Positions 47,204-59,759 of a stretch of DNA of 64,000 nt are shown piece after piece. Numbering within the stretch: position 1 is the first letter of the stretch; each line of letters starts with the position of its first letter. Origin of the DNA: Azolla caroliniana (taxonomy: Eukaryota; Polypodiophyta); contig JBHGNT010000024.1 of assembly GCA_043228905.1 (NCBI GenBank), forward strand, positions 186,001 to 250,000, given 5' to 3'. A program made the translations under genes and the position numbers. The notes under the pieces were generated by a model, which saw only the letters and a list, made by a program, of their open reading frames with translations, had not been told where the DNA came from and ran no database searches.

Positions 47204-48942
47204 TGACGAAAATAGCAAACTTGAGGAGGGAGTTGAGAAGAGCCCTTGAGTAAATTAAAATGTTCATACCTGGCTCGTGTGATATCGAATTTTTGTGTTC
47301 AAACATGCGAATCGAAGCTAACAACGCTACCTATGATATGGAATTAAAAAATCAAGATTTTGAAACTCAGGTCGAGAGACATGACGAAAATAGCAAACTT
47401 AAGGAGGGAGTTGAGAGGAGCCCTTGAGTAAATTAAAATGTTCATACCTGGCTCGTGTGGTATCGGATTTTTGTGTTCAAACATGCGAATCGAAGCTAAC
47501 AACGCTAGCTATGATATGGAATTAAAAAATCAAGAATTTGAAACTCAGGTCGAGAGATGTGACGAAATTACCAAATTTGAGGAGTGATTTGAGAGGAGCC
47601 CTTGAGTAAATTAAAATGTTCATATCGGGCTCGTGTGATATCGGATTTTTGTGTTCAAACATGCAAATCGAAGCTAACAACGCTACCTATGATATGGAAT
47701 TAAAAAATCAAGATTTTAAAACTCAAGTCCAGAGACATGACGAAATTAGCAAACTTGAGAAGTGAGTTGAGAAGAGGTAGTAGGTAAATTAAAATGTTCA
47801 TACCTGGCTCGTGTCATATCGGATTTATGTGTTCAAATATGCGAATCGAAGCTAACACCGCTAGCCATGAGATGGAATTAAAAAATCAAGATTTTGAAAC
47901 TCCGGTCGACAGACATGATGAAAATAGCAAACTTGAGGAGGGAGTTGAGAAGAGCCCTTGAGTAAATTAAAGTGTTCATACCTGGCTCGTGTGATATCGG
48001 ATTTTTGTGTTCAAACATGCGAATCGAAGCTAACAACCCTACCTAGATTTTGTGTTCAAGATTTTTGTGTTCAAGATTTTGAAGCTCAGGTCGAGAGACA
48101 TGACGAAAATAGCAAACTTGAGGAGGGGGTTGAGAGGAGCCCTTGAGTAAATTAAAATGTTCATACCTGGCTCTTGTGATATTGGATTTTTGTGTTCAAA
48201 CATGCAAATCGAAGCTAGCAACGCTAGCTATAATATGGAATTACAAAATCAAGATTTTGAAACTCAGGTCGAGAGACATGACGAAAATAGCAAACTTGAG
48301 GAGTGAGTTGAGAAGAGCTAGTAGGTAAATTAAAATGCTCATTCCTGGCTCGTGTCATATCGGATTTATCTGTTCAAATATGCGAATCGAAGCTAACAAC
48401 GCTACCTATGATATGGAATTAAAAAATCAAGATTTTGAAACTCAGGTCGAGAGACATGACGAAATTACCAAATTGGAGGAGTGAGTTGAGAAGAGGTAGT
48501 AGGTAAATTAAAATGTTCATACCTGGCTCGTGTGATATCGGATTTTTGTGTTCAAACATGCGAATCGAAGCTGGCGACGCTACCTATGATATAGAATTAA
48601 AAAATCAAGATTTTGAAACTCAGGTCGAGAGACATAACGAAAATAGCAAACTTGAGGAGGGAGTTGAGAGGAGCCCTTGAGTAAATTAAAATGTTCATAC
48701 CTGGCTCTTGTGATATCGGATTTTTGTGTTCAAACATGCGAATCGAAGCTAACAGCGCTAGCTATGATATGGAATTTAAAAATCAAGATTTTAAAAGTCA
48801 AGTCCAGAGACATGACCACAATAGCAAACTTGAGGAGGGAGTTGAGAGGAGCCCTTGAGTAAATTAAAATGTTCATACCTGGCCCGTGTGATATCGGATT
48901 TTTGTGTTCAAACATGCAAATGGAAGCTAACAACGCTAGCTA
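47204..48942. repeat. Block J copy 2
   Basis: This is the partner of 29290-31028 at a constant 17,914-bp offset, carrying the same 185-bp monomer with doubled 'gatttttgtgttcaa'. The offset is explained by 102 monomers with the indels between: two 124-bp truncations, one 7-bp gain and one 1-bp loss. Several substitutions and a weaker stretch near 48155-48250 show that the copies have since diverged. Confidence 0.82.
48045..48074. other. Second copy of the rearranged monomer core
   Basis: This is the same 30-bp replacement as at 30131-30160: 'agattttgtgttcaag' followed by 'atttttgtgttcaag'. The following bases read 'gattttgaagctc' here and 'gattttgaaactc' in the first copy. Sharing such an unlikely structure shows common descent of the two loci, not independent events. 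Confidence 0.88.
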
Positions 48943-51343
48943 TGATGTAGAATTAAAAAATCAAGATTTTGAAACTCAAGTCCAGAGACATGACGAAATT
49001 ACCAATTTTGAGGAGTGAGTTGAGAAGAGCTAGTAGGTAAATTAAAATGCTCATACCTGGCTCGTGTCATATCGGATTTATCTGTTCAAATATGCGTATC
49101 GAAGCTAACAACGCTAGCTATGAGATGGAATTCAAAAATCAAGATTTTGAAACTCAGGTCGAGAGACATGACGAAAATAGCAAACTTGAGGAAGGAGTTG
49201 AGAAGAGCTAGTAGGTAAATTAAAATGTTCATACCTGGCTCGTGTGATATCGGATTTTTGTGTTCAAACATGCAAATCGAAGCTAACAACGCTAGCTATG
49301 ATATGGAATTAAAAAATCAAGAATTTGAAACTCAGGTCGAGAGATGTGACGAAATTACCAAATTTGAGGAGTGATTTGAGAGGAGCCCTTGAGTAAATTA
49401 AAATGTTCATACCTGGCTCGTGTGATATCGGATTTTTGTGTTCAAACATGCGAATCGAAGCTAGCAACGCTAGCTATGATGTGGAATTAAAAAATCAAGA
49501 TTTTGAAACTCAGGTCGAGAGACATGACGAAAATAGCAAACTTGAGGAGGGAGTTGAGAAGAGCCCTTGAGTAAATTAAAATGTTCATACCTGGCTCGTG
49601 TGATATCGAATTTTTGTGTTCAAATATGCGAATCGAAGCTAACAACGCTACCTATGATATGGAATTAAAAAATAAAGATTTTGAAAGTCAGGTCGAGAGA
49701 CATGACGAAATTACCAAATTGGAGGAGTGAATTGAGAAGAGGTAGTAGGTAAATTAAAATGTTCATACCTGGCTCGTGTGATATCGGTTTTTGTGTTCAA
49801 ACATGCCAATCGAAGCTAACAACGCTCGCTATGATATGGAATTAAAAAATCAAGAATTTGAAACTCAGGTCGAGAGATGTGACGAAATTACCAAATTTGA
49901 GGAGTGATTTGAGAGGAGCCCTTGAGTAAATTAAAATGTTCATATTGGGCTCGTGTGGTATCGGATTTTTGTGTTCAAACATGCAAATCGAAGGTAACAA
50001 CGCTACCTATGATATGGAATTAAAAAATCAAGATTTTGAAACTCAGGTCGAGAGACATGACGAAAATAGCAAACTTGAGGAGGGAGTTGAGAAGAGCCTT
50101 TGAGTAAATTAAAATGTTCATACCTGGATCGTGTGATATCGAATTTTTGTGTTCAAACATGCGAATCGAAGCTAACAACCCTACCTATGATATGGAATTA
50201 AAAAATCAAGATTTTGAAACTCAGGTCGAGAGACATGACGAAAATAGCAAACTTGAGGAGGGAGTTGAGAGGAGCCCTTGAGTAAATTAAAATGTTCATA
50301 CCTGGCTCGTGTGATATCGGATTTTTGTGTTCAAACATGCGAATCGAAGCTGGCGACGCTACCTATGAGATGGAATTAAAAAATCAAGATTTTGAAACTC
50401 AGGTCGAGAGACATGACGAAAATAGCAAACTTGAGGAAGGAGTTGAGAAGAGCTAGTAGGTAAATTAAAATGTTCATACCTGGCTCGTGTGATATCGGTT
50501 TTTGTGTTCAAACATGCCAATCGAAGCTAACAACGCTCGCTATGATATGGAATAAAAAAATCAAGAATTTGAAACTCAGGTCAGAGATGTGACGAAATTA
50601 CCAAATTTGAGGAGTGATTTGAGAGGAGCCCTTGAGTAAATTAAAATGTTCATATCGGGCTCGTGTGATATCGGATTTTTGTGTTCAAACATGCAAATCG
50701 AAGCTAACAACGCTACCTATGATATGGAATTAAAAAATCAAGATTTTGAAACTCAGGTCGAGATACATGACGAAATTACCAAATTGGAGGAGTGAGTTGA
50801 GAAGAGGTAGTAGGTAAATTAAAATGTTCATACCTGGCTCGTGTCATATCGGATTTTTGTGTTCAAACATGCGAATCGAAGCTAACAACGCTACCTATGA
50901 TATGGAATTAAAAAATCAAGATTTTGAAACTCAGGTCGAGAGACATGACGAAAATAGCAAACTTGAGGAGGGAGTTGAGAGGAGCCCTTGAGTAAATTAA
51001 AATGTTCATACCTGGCTCTTGTCATATTAGATTTTTGTATTCAAACAAGCAAATCGAAGCTAGCAACGCTAGCTATGATATGGAATTAAAAATCCAAGAT
51101 TTTGAAACTCAGGTCGAGAGACATGACGAAAATAGCAAACTTGAGGAGGGAGTTGAGAGGAGCACTTGAGTAAATTAAAATATTCATACCTGGCTCGTGT
51201 GATATCGGATTTTTGTGTTCAAACATGCGAATCGAAGCTGGCGACGCTACCTATGATATGGAATTAAAAAATCAAGATTTTGAATCTCAGGTCGAGAGAC
51301 ATAACGAAAATAGCAAACTTGAGGAGGGAGTTGAGAGGAGCCC
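48943..51343. repeat. Irregular monomer mosaic with several 1-bp deletions
   Basis: About 13.5 monomers. One-base losses are visible in 'tatcggtttttgtg' (about 49789 and again near 50498; the usual form is 'tatcggatttttg') and in 'caggtcagagatg' (about 50578; usual 'caggtcgagagatg'). Other rare variants are 'catattgggctcg' (49944), 'gaaggtaacaac' (49992), 'cctggatcgtg' (50133), 'gtcgagatacatg' (50759) and 'caaacaagcaaatcg' (51044). This stretch has more private changes per monomer than the flanking blocks, as expected for less homogenised sequence. Confidence 0.8.
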
Positions 51344-52830
51344 TTGAGTAAATTAAAATGTTCATACCTGGCTCTTGTGATATCGGATTTTTGTGTTCAA
51401 ACATGCGAATCGAAGCTAACAACGCTAGCTATGATATGGAATTTAAAAATCAAGATTTTAAAAGTCAAGTCCAGAGACATGACCACAATAGCAAACTTGA
51501 GGAGGGGGTTGAGAGGAGCCCTTGAGTAAATTAAAATGTTCATACCTGGCTCGTGTGATATCGGATTTTTGTGTTCAAACATGGAAATGGAAGCTAACAA
51601 CGCTAGCTATGATGTAGAATTAAAAAATCAAGATTTTGAAACTCAAGTCCAGAGACATGACGAAATTACCAATTTTGAGGAGTGAGTTGAGAAGAGCTAG
51701 TAGGTAAATTAAAATGCTCATACCTGGCTCGTGTCATATCGGATTTATCTGTTCAAATATGCGAATCGAAGCTAGCAACGCTAGCTATGATATGAAATTA
51801 AAAAATCAAGAATTTGAAACTCAGGTCGAGAGATGTGACGAAATTACCAAATTTGAGGAATGATTTGAGAGGAGCCCTTGAGTAAATTAAAATGTTCATA
51901 TCGGGCTCGTGTGATATCGGATTTTTGTGTTCAAACATGCAAATCGAAGCTAACAACGCTACCTATGATATGGAATTAAAAAATCAAGATTTTAAAACTC
52001 AAGTCCAGAGACATGACGAAATTAGCAAACTTGAGGAGTGAGTTGAGAAGAGGTAGTAGGTAAATTAAAATGTTCATACCTGGCTCGTGTCATATCGGTT
52101 TTTGTGTTCAAACATGCCAATCGAAGCTAACAACGCTCGCTATGATATGGAATTAAAAAATCAAGACTTTGAAACTCAGGTCGAGAGACATGACGAAATT
52201 ACCAAATTGGAGGAGTGAGTTGAGAAGAGGTAGTAGGTAAATTAAAAGGTTCATACCTGGCTCGTGTGATATCGGATTTTTGTGTCCAAACATGCAAATG
52301 GAAGCTAACAACGCTAGGTATGATGTGGAATTAAAAAATCAAGATTTTGAAACTCAGGTCGAGAGACATGACGAAAATAGCAAACTTGAGGAAGGAGTTG
52401 AGAGGAGCCCTTGAGTAAATTAAAATGTTCATACCTGGCTCGTGTGATATCGGATTTTTGTGTTCAAACATGCAAATGGAAGCTAACAACGCTAGCTATG
52501 ATGTGGAATTAATAAATCAAGCTTTTGAAACTCAAGTCCAGAGACATGACGAAATTACCAATTTTGAGGAGTGAGTTGAGAAGAGCTAGTAGGTAAATTA
52601 AAATGCTCATACCTGGCTCGTGTCATATCGGATTTATCTGTACAAATATGCGAATCGAAGCTAACAACGCTAGCTATGAGATGGAATTAAAAAATCAAGA
52701 TTTTGAAACTCAGGTCGAGAGACATGACGAAAATAGCAAACTTGAGGAAGGAGTTGAGAAGAGCTAGTAGGTAAATTAAAATGTTCATACCTGGCTCGTG
52801 TGATATCGGATTTTTGTGTTCAAACATGCA

Positions 52831-54668
52831 AATCGAAGCTAACAACGCTAGCTATGATATGGAATTAAAAATCCAAGAATTTGAAACTCAGGTCGAGAGA
52901 TGTGACGAAATTACCAAATTTGAGGAGTGATTTGAGAGGAGCCCTTGAGTAAATTAAAATGTTCATATCGGGCTCGTGTGATATCGGATTTTTGTGTTCA
53001 AACATGCAAATCGAAGCTAACAACGCTACCTATGATATGGAATTAAAAAATCAAGATTCTAAAACTCAGGTCGAGAGACATGACGAAAATAGCAAACTTG
53101 AGGAGGGAGTTGAGAGGAGCCCTTGAGTAAATTAAAATGTTCATACCTGGCTCGTGTGATATCGGATTTTTGTGTTCAAACATGCAAATCGAAGCTAGCA
53201 ACGCTAGCTATGATATGGAATTAAAAAATCAAGATTTTAAAACTCAGGTCGAGAGACATGATGAAAATAGCAAACTTGAGGAGGGAGTTGAGAGGAGCCC
53301 TTGAGTAAATTAAAATGTTCATACCTGGCTCGTGTGATATCGGATTTTTGTGTTCAAACATGCAAATCGAAGCTAGCAACGCTACCTATGATATGAAATT
53401 AAAAAATCAAGATTTTAAAACGCAAGTCCAGAGACATGACGAAATTACCAAATTTGAGGAGTGAGCTGAGAAGAGCCCTTGAGTAAATTAAAATGTTCAT
53501 ACCTGGCTCGTGTCATATCGTATTTTTGTGTTCAAACATGCGAATCGAAGCTAACAACGCTAGCTATGAGATGGAATTAAAAAATCAAGATTTTGAAACT
53601 CAAGTCGAGAGACATGACGAAAATAGCAAACTTGATGAGGGAGTTGAGAGGAGCCCTTCAGTAAATTAAAATGTTCATACCTGGCTCGTGTGATATCGGA
53701 TTTTTGTGTTCAAACATGCAAATCGAAGCTAGCAACGCTAGCTATGATATGGAATTAAAAAATCAAGATTTTGAAACTCAGGTCGAGAGACATGACGAAA
53801 TTACCAAATTTGAGGAGTGAGCTGAGAAGAGCCCTTGAGTAAATTAAAATGTTCATACCTGGCTCGTATCATATCGTATTTTTGTGTTCAAACATGCGAA
53901 TCGAAGCTAACAACGCTAGCTATGATATGGAATTAAAAATCCAAGAATTTGAAACTCAGGTCGAGAGATGTGACGAAATTACCAAATTTGAGGAGTGATT
54001 TGAGAGGAGCCCTTGAGTAAATTAAAATGTTCATATCGGGCTCGTGTGATATCGGATTTTTGTGTTCAAACATGCAAATCGAAGCTAACAACGCTACCTA
54101 TGATATGGAATTAAAAAATCAAGATTCTAAAACTCAGGTCGAGAGACATGACGAAAATAGCAAACTTGAGGAGGGAGTTGAGAGGAGCCCTTGAGTAAAT
54201 TAAAATGTTCATACCTGGCTCGTGTGATATCGGATTTTTGTGTTCAAACATGCAAATCGAAGCTAGCAACGCTAGCTATGATATGGAATTAAAAAATCAA
54301 GATTTTAAAACTCAGGTCGAGAGACATGATGAAAATAGCAAACTTGAGGAGGGAGTTGAGAGGAGCCCTTGAGTAAATTAAAATGTTCATACCTGGCTCG
54401 TGTGATATCGGATTTTTGTGTTCAAACATGCAAATCGAAGCTAGCAACGCTACCTATGATATGAAATTAAAAAATCAAGATTTTAAAACGCAAGTCCAGA
54501 GACATGACGAAATTACCAAATTTGAGGAGTGAGCTGAGAAGAGCCCTTGAGTAAATTAAAATGTTCATACCTGGCTCGTGTCATATCGTATTTTTGTGTT
54601 CAAACATGCGAATCGAAGCTAACAACGCTAGCTATGAGATGGAATTAAAAAATCAAGATTTTGAAACT
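52831..54668. repeat. 6-monomer tandem duplication (1,068-bp offset)
   Basis: About 52831-53600 recurs at about 53899-54668, offset 1,068 bp (6 x 178), in register. Shared markers are 'aaaaatccaagaatttg', 'gattctaaaactcagg', 'gacatgatgaaaatagc' and 'gatatgaaattaaaaaatc'. After 54668 the sequence continues with the 'ctatgagatgg' / 'catatcgtattttt' monomer, repeated about 178 bp apart. Confidence 0.84.
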
Positions 54669-54977
54669 CAGGTCGAGAGACATGACGAAATTACCAAATT
54701 TGAGGAGTGAGCTGAGAAGAGCCCTTGAGTAAATTAAAATGTTCATACCTGGCTCGTGTCATATCGTATTTTTGTGTTCAAACATGCGAATCGAAGCTAA
54801 CAACGCTAGCTATGAGATGGAATTAAAAAATCAAGATTTTGAAACTCAGGTCGAGAGACATGACGAAAATAGCAAACTTGATGAGGGAGTTGAGAGGAGC
54901 CCTTGAGTAAATTAAAATGTTCATACCTGGCTCGTGTGATATCGGATTTTTGTGTTCAAACATGCAAATCGAAGCTA

Positions 54978-54995
54978 GCAACGCTAACAACGCTA
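54978..54995. other. 9-bp tandem duplication at a monomer-type switch
   Basis: The variable box reads 'gctagcaacgcta' followed directly by 'acaacgctagc', so the 9-bp motif (g/a)caacgcta is present twice and this monomer is 187 bp long. Left of it the sequence follows the 'gctagcaacgctagc' type and right of it the 'gctaacaacgctagctatgag' type. It looks like a recombination joint between two monomer types slipped by one 9-bp unit. The structure occurs once in the window. Confidence 0.85.
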
Positions 54996-55133
54996 GCTAT
55001 GAGATGGAATTAAAAAATCAAGATTTTGAAACTCAGGTCGAGAGACATGACGAAAATAGCAAACTTGAGGAAGGAGTTGAGAAGAGCTAGTAGGTAAATT
55101 AAAATGTTCATACCTGGCTCGTGTGATATCGGA

Positions 55134-57980
55134 TTTTTGTGTTCAAACATGCGAATCGAAGCTAACAACGCTAGCTATGAGATGGAATTAAAAAATCAAG
55201 ATTTTGAAACTCAGGTCGAGAGACATGACGAAAATAGCAAACTTGATGAGGGAGTTGAGAGGAGCCCTTGAGTAAATTAAAATGTTCATACCTGGCTCGT
55301 GTGATATCGGATTTTTGTGTTCAAACATGCAAATCGAAGCTAGCAACGCTAGCTATGATATGGAATTAAAAAATCAAGATTTTGAAACTCAGGTCGAGAG
55401 ACATGACGAAAATAGCAAACTTGAGGAGGGAGTTGAGAGGAGCCCTTGAGTTAATTAAAATGTTCATACCTGGCTCGTGTGGTAACGGATTTTTGTGTTC
55501 AAACATGCAAATCGAAGCTAACAATGCTAGCTATGATATGGAATTAAAAAATCAAGATTTTGAAACTCAGGTCGAGAGACATGACGAAAATAGCAAACTT
55601 GAGGACGGAGTTGAGAGGAGCCCTTGAGTAAATTAAAATGTTCATACCTGGCTCGTGTGATATCGGATTTTTGTGTTCAAACATGCAAATTGAAGCTGGC
55701 GACGCTACCTATGATATGGAATTAAAAAATCAAGATTTTGAAACTCAGGTCGAGAGACATAACGAAAATAGCAAACTTGAGGAGGGAGTTGAGAGGAGCC
55801 CTTGAGTAAATTAAAATGTTCATACCTGGCTCTTGTGATATCGGATTATTGTGTTCAAACATGCGAATCGAAGCTAACAACGCTAGCTATGATATGGAAT
55901 TTAAAAATCAAGATTTTAAAAGTCAAGTCCAGAGACATGACCACAATAGCAAACCTGAGGAGGGAGTTGAGAGGAGCCCTTGAGTAAATTAAAATGTTCA
56001 TACCTGGCTCGTGTGATATCGGACTTTTGTGTTCAAACATGCGAATCGAAGCTAGCAACGCTAGCTATGATATGAAATTAAAAAATCAAGAATTTGAAAC
56101 TCAGGTCGAGAGATGTGACGAAATTACCAAATTTGAGGAATGATTTGAGAGGAGCCCTTGAGTAAATTAAAATGTTCATATCGGGCTCGTGTGATATCGG
56201 ATTTTTGTGTTCAAACATGCAAATCGAAGCTAACAACGCTACCTATGATATGGAATTAAAAAATCAAGATTTTAAAACTCAAGTCCAGAGACATGACGAA
56301 ATTAGCAAACTTGAGGAGTGAGTTGAGAAGAGGTAGTAGGTAAATTAAAATGTTCATACCTGGCTCGTGTCATATCGGTTTTTGTGTTCAAACATGCCAA
56401 TCGAAGCTAACAACGCTCGCTATGATATGGAATTAAAAAATCAAGACTTTGAAACTCAGGTCGAGAGACATGACGAAATTACCAAATTGGAGGAGTGAGT
56501 TGAGAAGAGGTAGTAGGTAAATTAAAAGGTTCATACCTGGCTCGTGTGATATCGGATTTTTGTGTCCAAACATGCAAATGGAAGCTAACAACGCTAGGTA
56601 TGATGTGGAATTAAAAAATCAAGATTTTGAAACTCAGGTCGAGAGACATGACGAAAATAGCAAACTTGAGGAAGGAGTTGAGAGGAGCCCTTGAGTAAAT
56701 TAAAATGTTCATACCTGGCTCGTGTGATATCGGATTTTTGTGTTCAAACATGCAAATGGAAGCTAACAACGCTAGCTATGATGTGGAATTAATAAATCAA
56801 GCTTTTGAAACTCAAGTCCAGAGACATGACGAAATTACCAATTTTGAGGAGTGAGTTGAGAAGAGCTAGTAGGTAAATTAAAATGCTCATACCTGGCTCG
56901 TGTCATATCGGATTTATCTGTACAAATATGCGAATCGAAGCTAACAACGCTAGCTATGAGATGGAATTAAAAAATCAAGATTTTGAAACTCAGGTCGAGA
57001 GACATGACGAAAATAGCAAACTTGAGGAAGGAGTTGAGAAGAGCTAGTAGGTAAATTAAAATGTTCATACCTGGCTCGTGTGATATCGGATTTTTGTGTT
57101 CAAACATGCAAATCGAAGCTAACAACGCTAGCTATGATATGGAATTAAAAATCCAAGAATTTGAAACTCAGGTCGAGAGATGTGACGAAATTACCAAATT
57201 TGAGGAGTGATTTGAGAGGAGCCCTTGAGTAAATTAAAATGTTCATATCGGGCTCGTGTGATATCGGATTTTTGTGTTCAAACATGCAAATCGAAGCTAA
57301 CAACGCTACCTATGATATGGAATTAAAAAATCAAGATTCTAAAACTCAGGTCGAGAGACATGACGAAAATAGCAAACTTGAGGAGGGAGTTGAGAGGAGC
57401 CCTTGAGTAAATTAAAATGTTCATACCTGGCTCGTGTGATATCGGATTTTTGTGTTCAAACATGCAAATCGAAGCTAGCAACGCTACCTATGATATGAAA
57501 TTAAAAAATCAAGATTTTAAAACGCAAGTCCAGAGACATGACGAAATTACCAAATTTGAGGAGTGAGCTGAGAAGAGCCCTTGAGTAAATTAAAATGTTC
57601 ATACCTGGCTCGTGTCATATCGTATTTTTGTGTTCAAACATGCGAATCGAAGCTAACAACGCTAGCTATGAGATGGAATTAAAAAATCAAGATTTTGAAA
57701 CTCAAGTCGAGAGACATGACGAAAATAGCAAACTTGATGAGGGAGTTGAGAGGAGCCCTTGAGTAAATTAAAATGTTCATACCTGGCTCGTGTGATATCG
57801 GATTTTTGTGTTCAAACATGCAAATCGAAGCTAGCAACGCTAGCTATGATATGGAATTAAAAAATCAAGATTTTGAAACTCAGGTCGAGAGACATGACGA
57901 AATTACCAAATTTGAGGAGTGAGCTGAGAAGAGCCCTTGAGTAAATTAAAATGTTCATACCTGGCTCGTGTCATATCGTA
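55134..57980. repeat. Block H unit 1 (16 monomers, 2,847 bp)
   Basis: The unit recurs at 2,847 bp (16 x 178 minus 1). The -1 is the 'tatcggtttttgtg' deletion at about 56378. Distinctive monomers in order: 'ggtaacggattttt' with 'gaggacggag', 'gcaaattgaagctggc', 'gacataacg', 'catgaccacaatagc' with 'caaacctgagg', 'ggacttttgtg', 'catgccaatcg', 'gtgtccaaacatg', 'aataaatcaagctttt', 'ctgtacaaatatg', 'aaaaatccaag', 'gattctaaaac' and 'cttgatgaggg'. The chosen start is where similarity to the next copy begins, and it is arbitrary within a circular unit. Confidence 0.92.
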
Positions 57981-59759
57981 TTTTTGTGTTCAAACATGCG
58001 AATCGAAGCTAACAACGCTAGCTATGAGATGGAATTAAAAAATCAAGATTTTGAAACTCAGGTCGAGAGACATGACGAAAATAGCAAACTTGATGAGGGA
58101 GTTGAGAGGAGCCCTTGAGTAAATTAAAATGTTCATACCTGGCTCGTGTGATATCGGATTTTTGTGTTCAAACATGCAAATCGAAGCTAGCAACGCTAGC
58201 TATGATATGGAATTAAAAAATCAAGATTTTGAAACTCAGGTCGAGAGACATGACGAAAATAGCAAACTTGAGGAGGGAGTTGAGAGGAGCCCTTGAGTTA
58301 ATTAAAATGTTCATACCTGGCTCGTGTGGTAACGGATTTTTGTGTTCAAACATGCAAATCGAAGCTAACAATGCTAGCTATGATATGGAATTAAAAAATC
58401 AAGATTTTGAAACTCAGGTCGAGAGACATGACGAAAATAGCAAACTTGAGGACGGAGTTGAGAGGAGCCCTTGAGTAAATTAAAATGTTCATACCTGGCT
58501 CGTGTGATATCGGATTTTTGTGTTCAAACATGCAAATTGAAGCTGGCGACGCTACCTATGATATGGAATTAAAAAATCAAGATTTTGAAACTCAGGTCGA
58601 GAGACATAACGAAAATAGCAAACTTGAGGAGGGAGTTGAGAGGAGCCCTTGAGTAAATTAAAATGTTCATACCTGGCTCTTGTGATATCGGATTATTGTG
58701 TTCAAACATGCGAATCGAAGCTAACAACGCTAGCTATGATATGGAATTTAAAAATCAAGATTTTAAAAGTCAAGTCCAGAGACATGACCACAATAGCAAA
58801 CCTGAGGAGGGAGTTGAGAGGAGCCCTTGAGTAAATTAAAATGTTCATACCTGGCTCGTGTGATATCGGACTTTTGTGTTCAAACATGCGAATCGAAGCT
58901 AGCAACGCTAGCTATGATATGAAATTAAAAAATCAAGAATTTGAAACTCAGGTCGAGAGATGTGACGAAATTACCAAATTTGAGGAATGATTTGAGAGGA
59001 GCCCTTGAGTAAATTAAAATGTTCATATCGGGCTCGTGTGATATCGGATTTTTGTGTTCAAACATGCAAATCGAAGCTAACAACGCTACCTATGATATGG
59101 AATTAAAAAATCAAGATTTTAAAACTCAAGTCCAGAGACATGACGAAATTAGCAAACTTGAGGAGTGAGTTGAGAAGAGGTAGTAGGTAAATTAAAATGT
59201 TCATACCTGGCTCGTGTCATATCGGTTTTTGTGTTCAAACATGCCAATCGAAGCTAACAACGCTCGCTATGATATGGAATTAAAAAATCAAGACTTTGAA
59301 ACTCAGGTCGAGAGACATGACGAAATTACCAAATTGGAGGAGTGAGTTGAGAAGAGGTAGTAGGTAAATTAAAAGGTTCATACCTGGCTCGTGTGATATC
59401 GGATTTTTGTGTCCAAACATGCAAATGGAAGCTAACAACGCTAGGTATGATGTGGAATTAAAAAATCAAGATTTTGAAACTCAGGTCGAGAGACATGACG
59501 AAAATAGCAAACTTGAGGAAGGAGTTGAGAGGAGCCCTTGAGTAAATTAAAATGTTCATACCTGGCTCGTGTGATATCGGATTTTTGTGTTCAAACATGC
59601 AAATGGAAGCTAACAACGCTAGCTATGATGTGGAATTAATAAATCAAGCTTTTGAAACTCAAGTCCAGAGACATGACGAAATTACCAATTTTGAGGAGTG
59701 AGTTGAGAAGAGCTAGTAGGTAAATTAAAATGCTCATACCTGGCTCGTGTCATATCGGA
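57981..59759. repeat. Block H unit 2, short form (10 monomers, 1,779 bp)
   Basis: This is identical by eye to the matching part of unit 1, but the unit repeats after 1,779 bp and not 2,847 bp: exactly 6 monomers (1,068 bp) are missing. The deletion joint lies near 59960, where sequence equivalent to 57118 passes into sequence equivalent to 58186 within the shared 'gcaaatcgaagcta'. The loss is in register, as expected for unequal exchange or single-strand annealing between monomers. Confidence 0.9.

Larger units (their letters stand above)
51344..55133. repeat. Progenitor-like segment of block H with a nested 6-monomer repeat
   Basis: From about 51760 the order of rare variants ('tatcggtttttgtg' with 'catgccaatcg', 'aaaaggttcat', 'gtgtccaaacatg', 'aataaatcaagctttt', 'ctgtacaaatatg', 'aaaaatccaagaat', 'gattctaaaactc', 'cttgatgaggg', 'catatcgtattttt') is the same as in block H. 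The match to 56040-58100 runs at an offset of 4,280 bp, then 4,102 bp after one monomer is lost from the H version. Differences such as 'cccttcagtaaatt' (53657) and 'gctcgtatcat' (53865) are not in block H. Confidence 0.85.
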
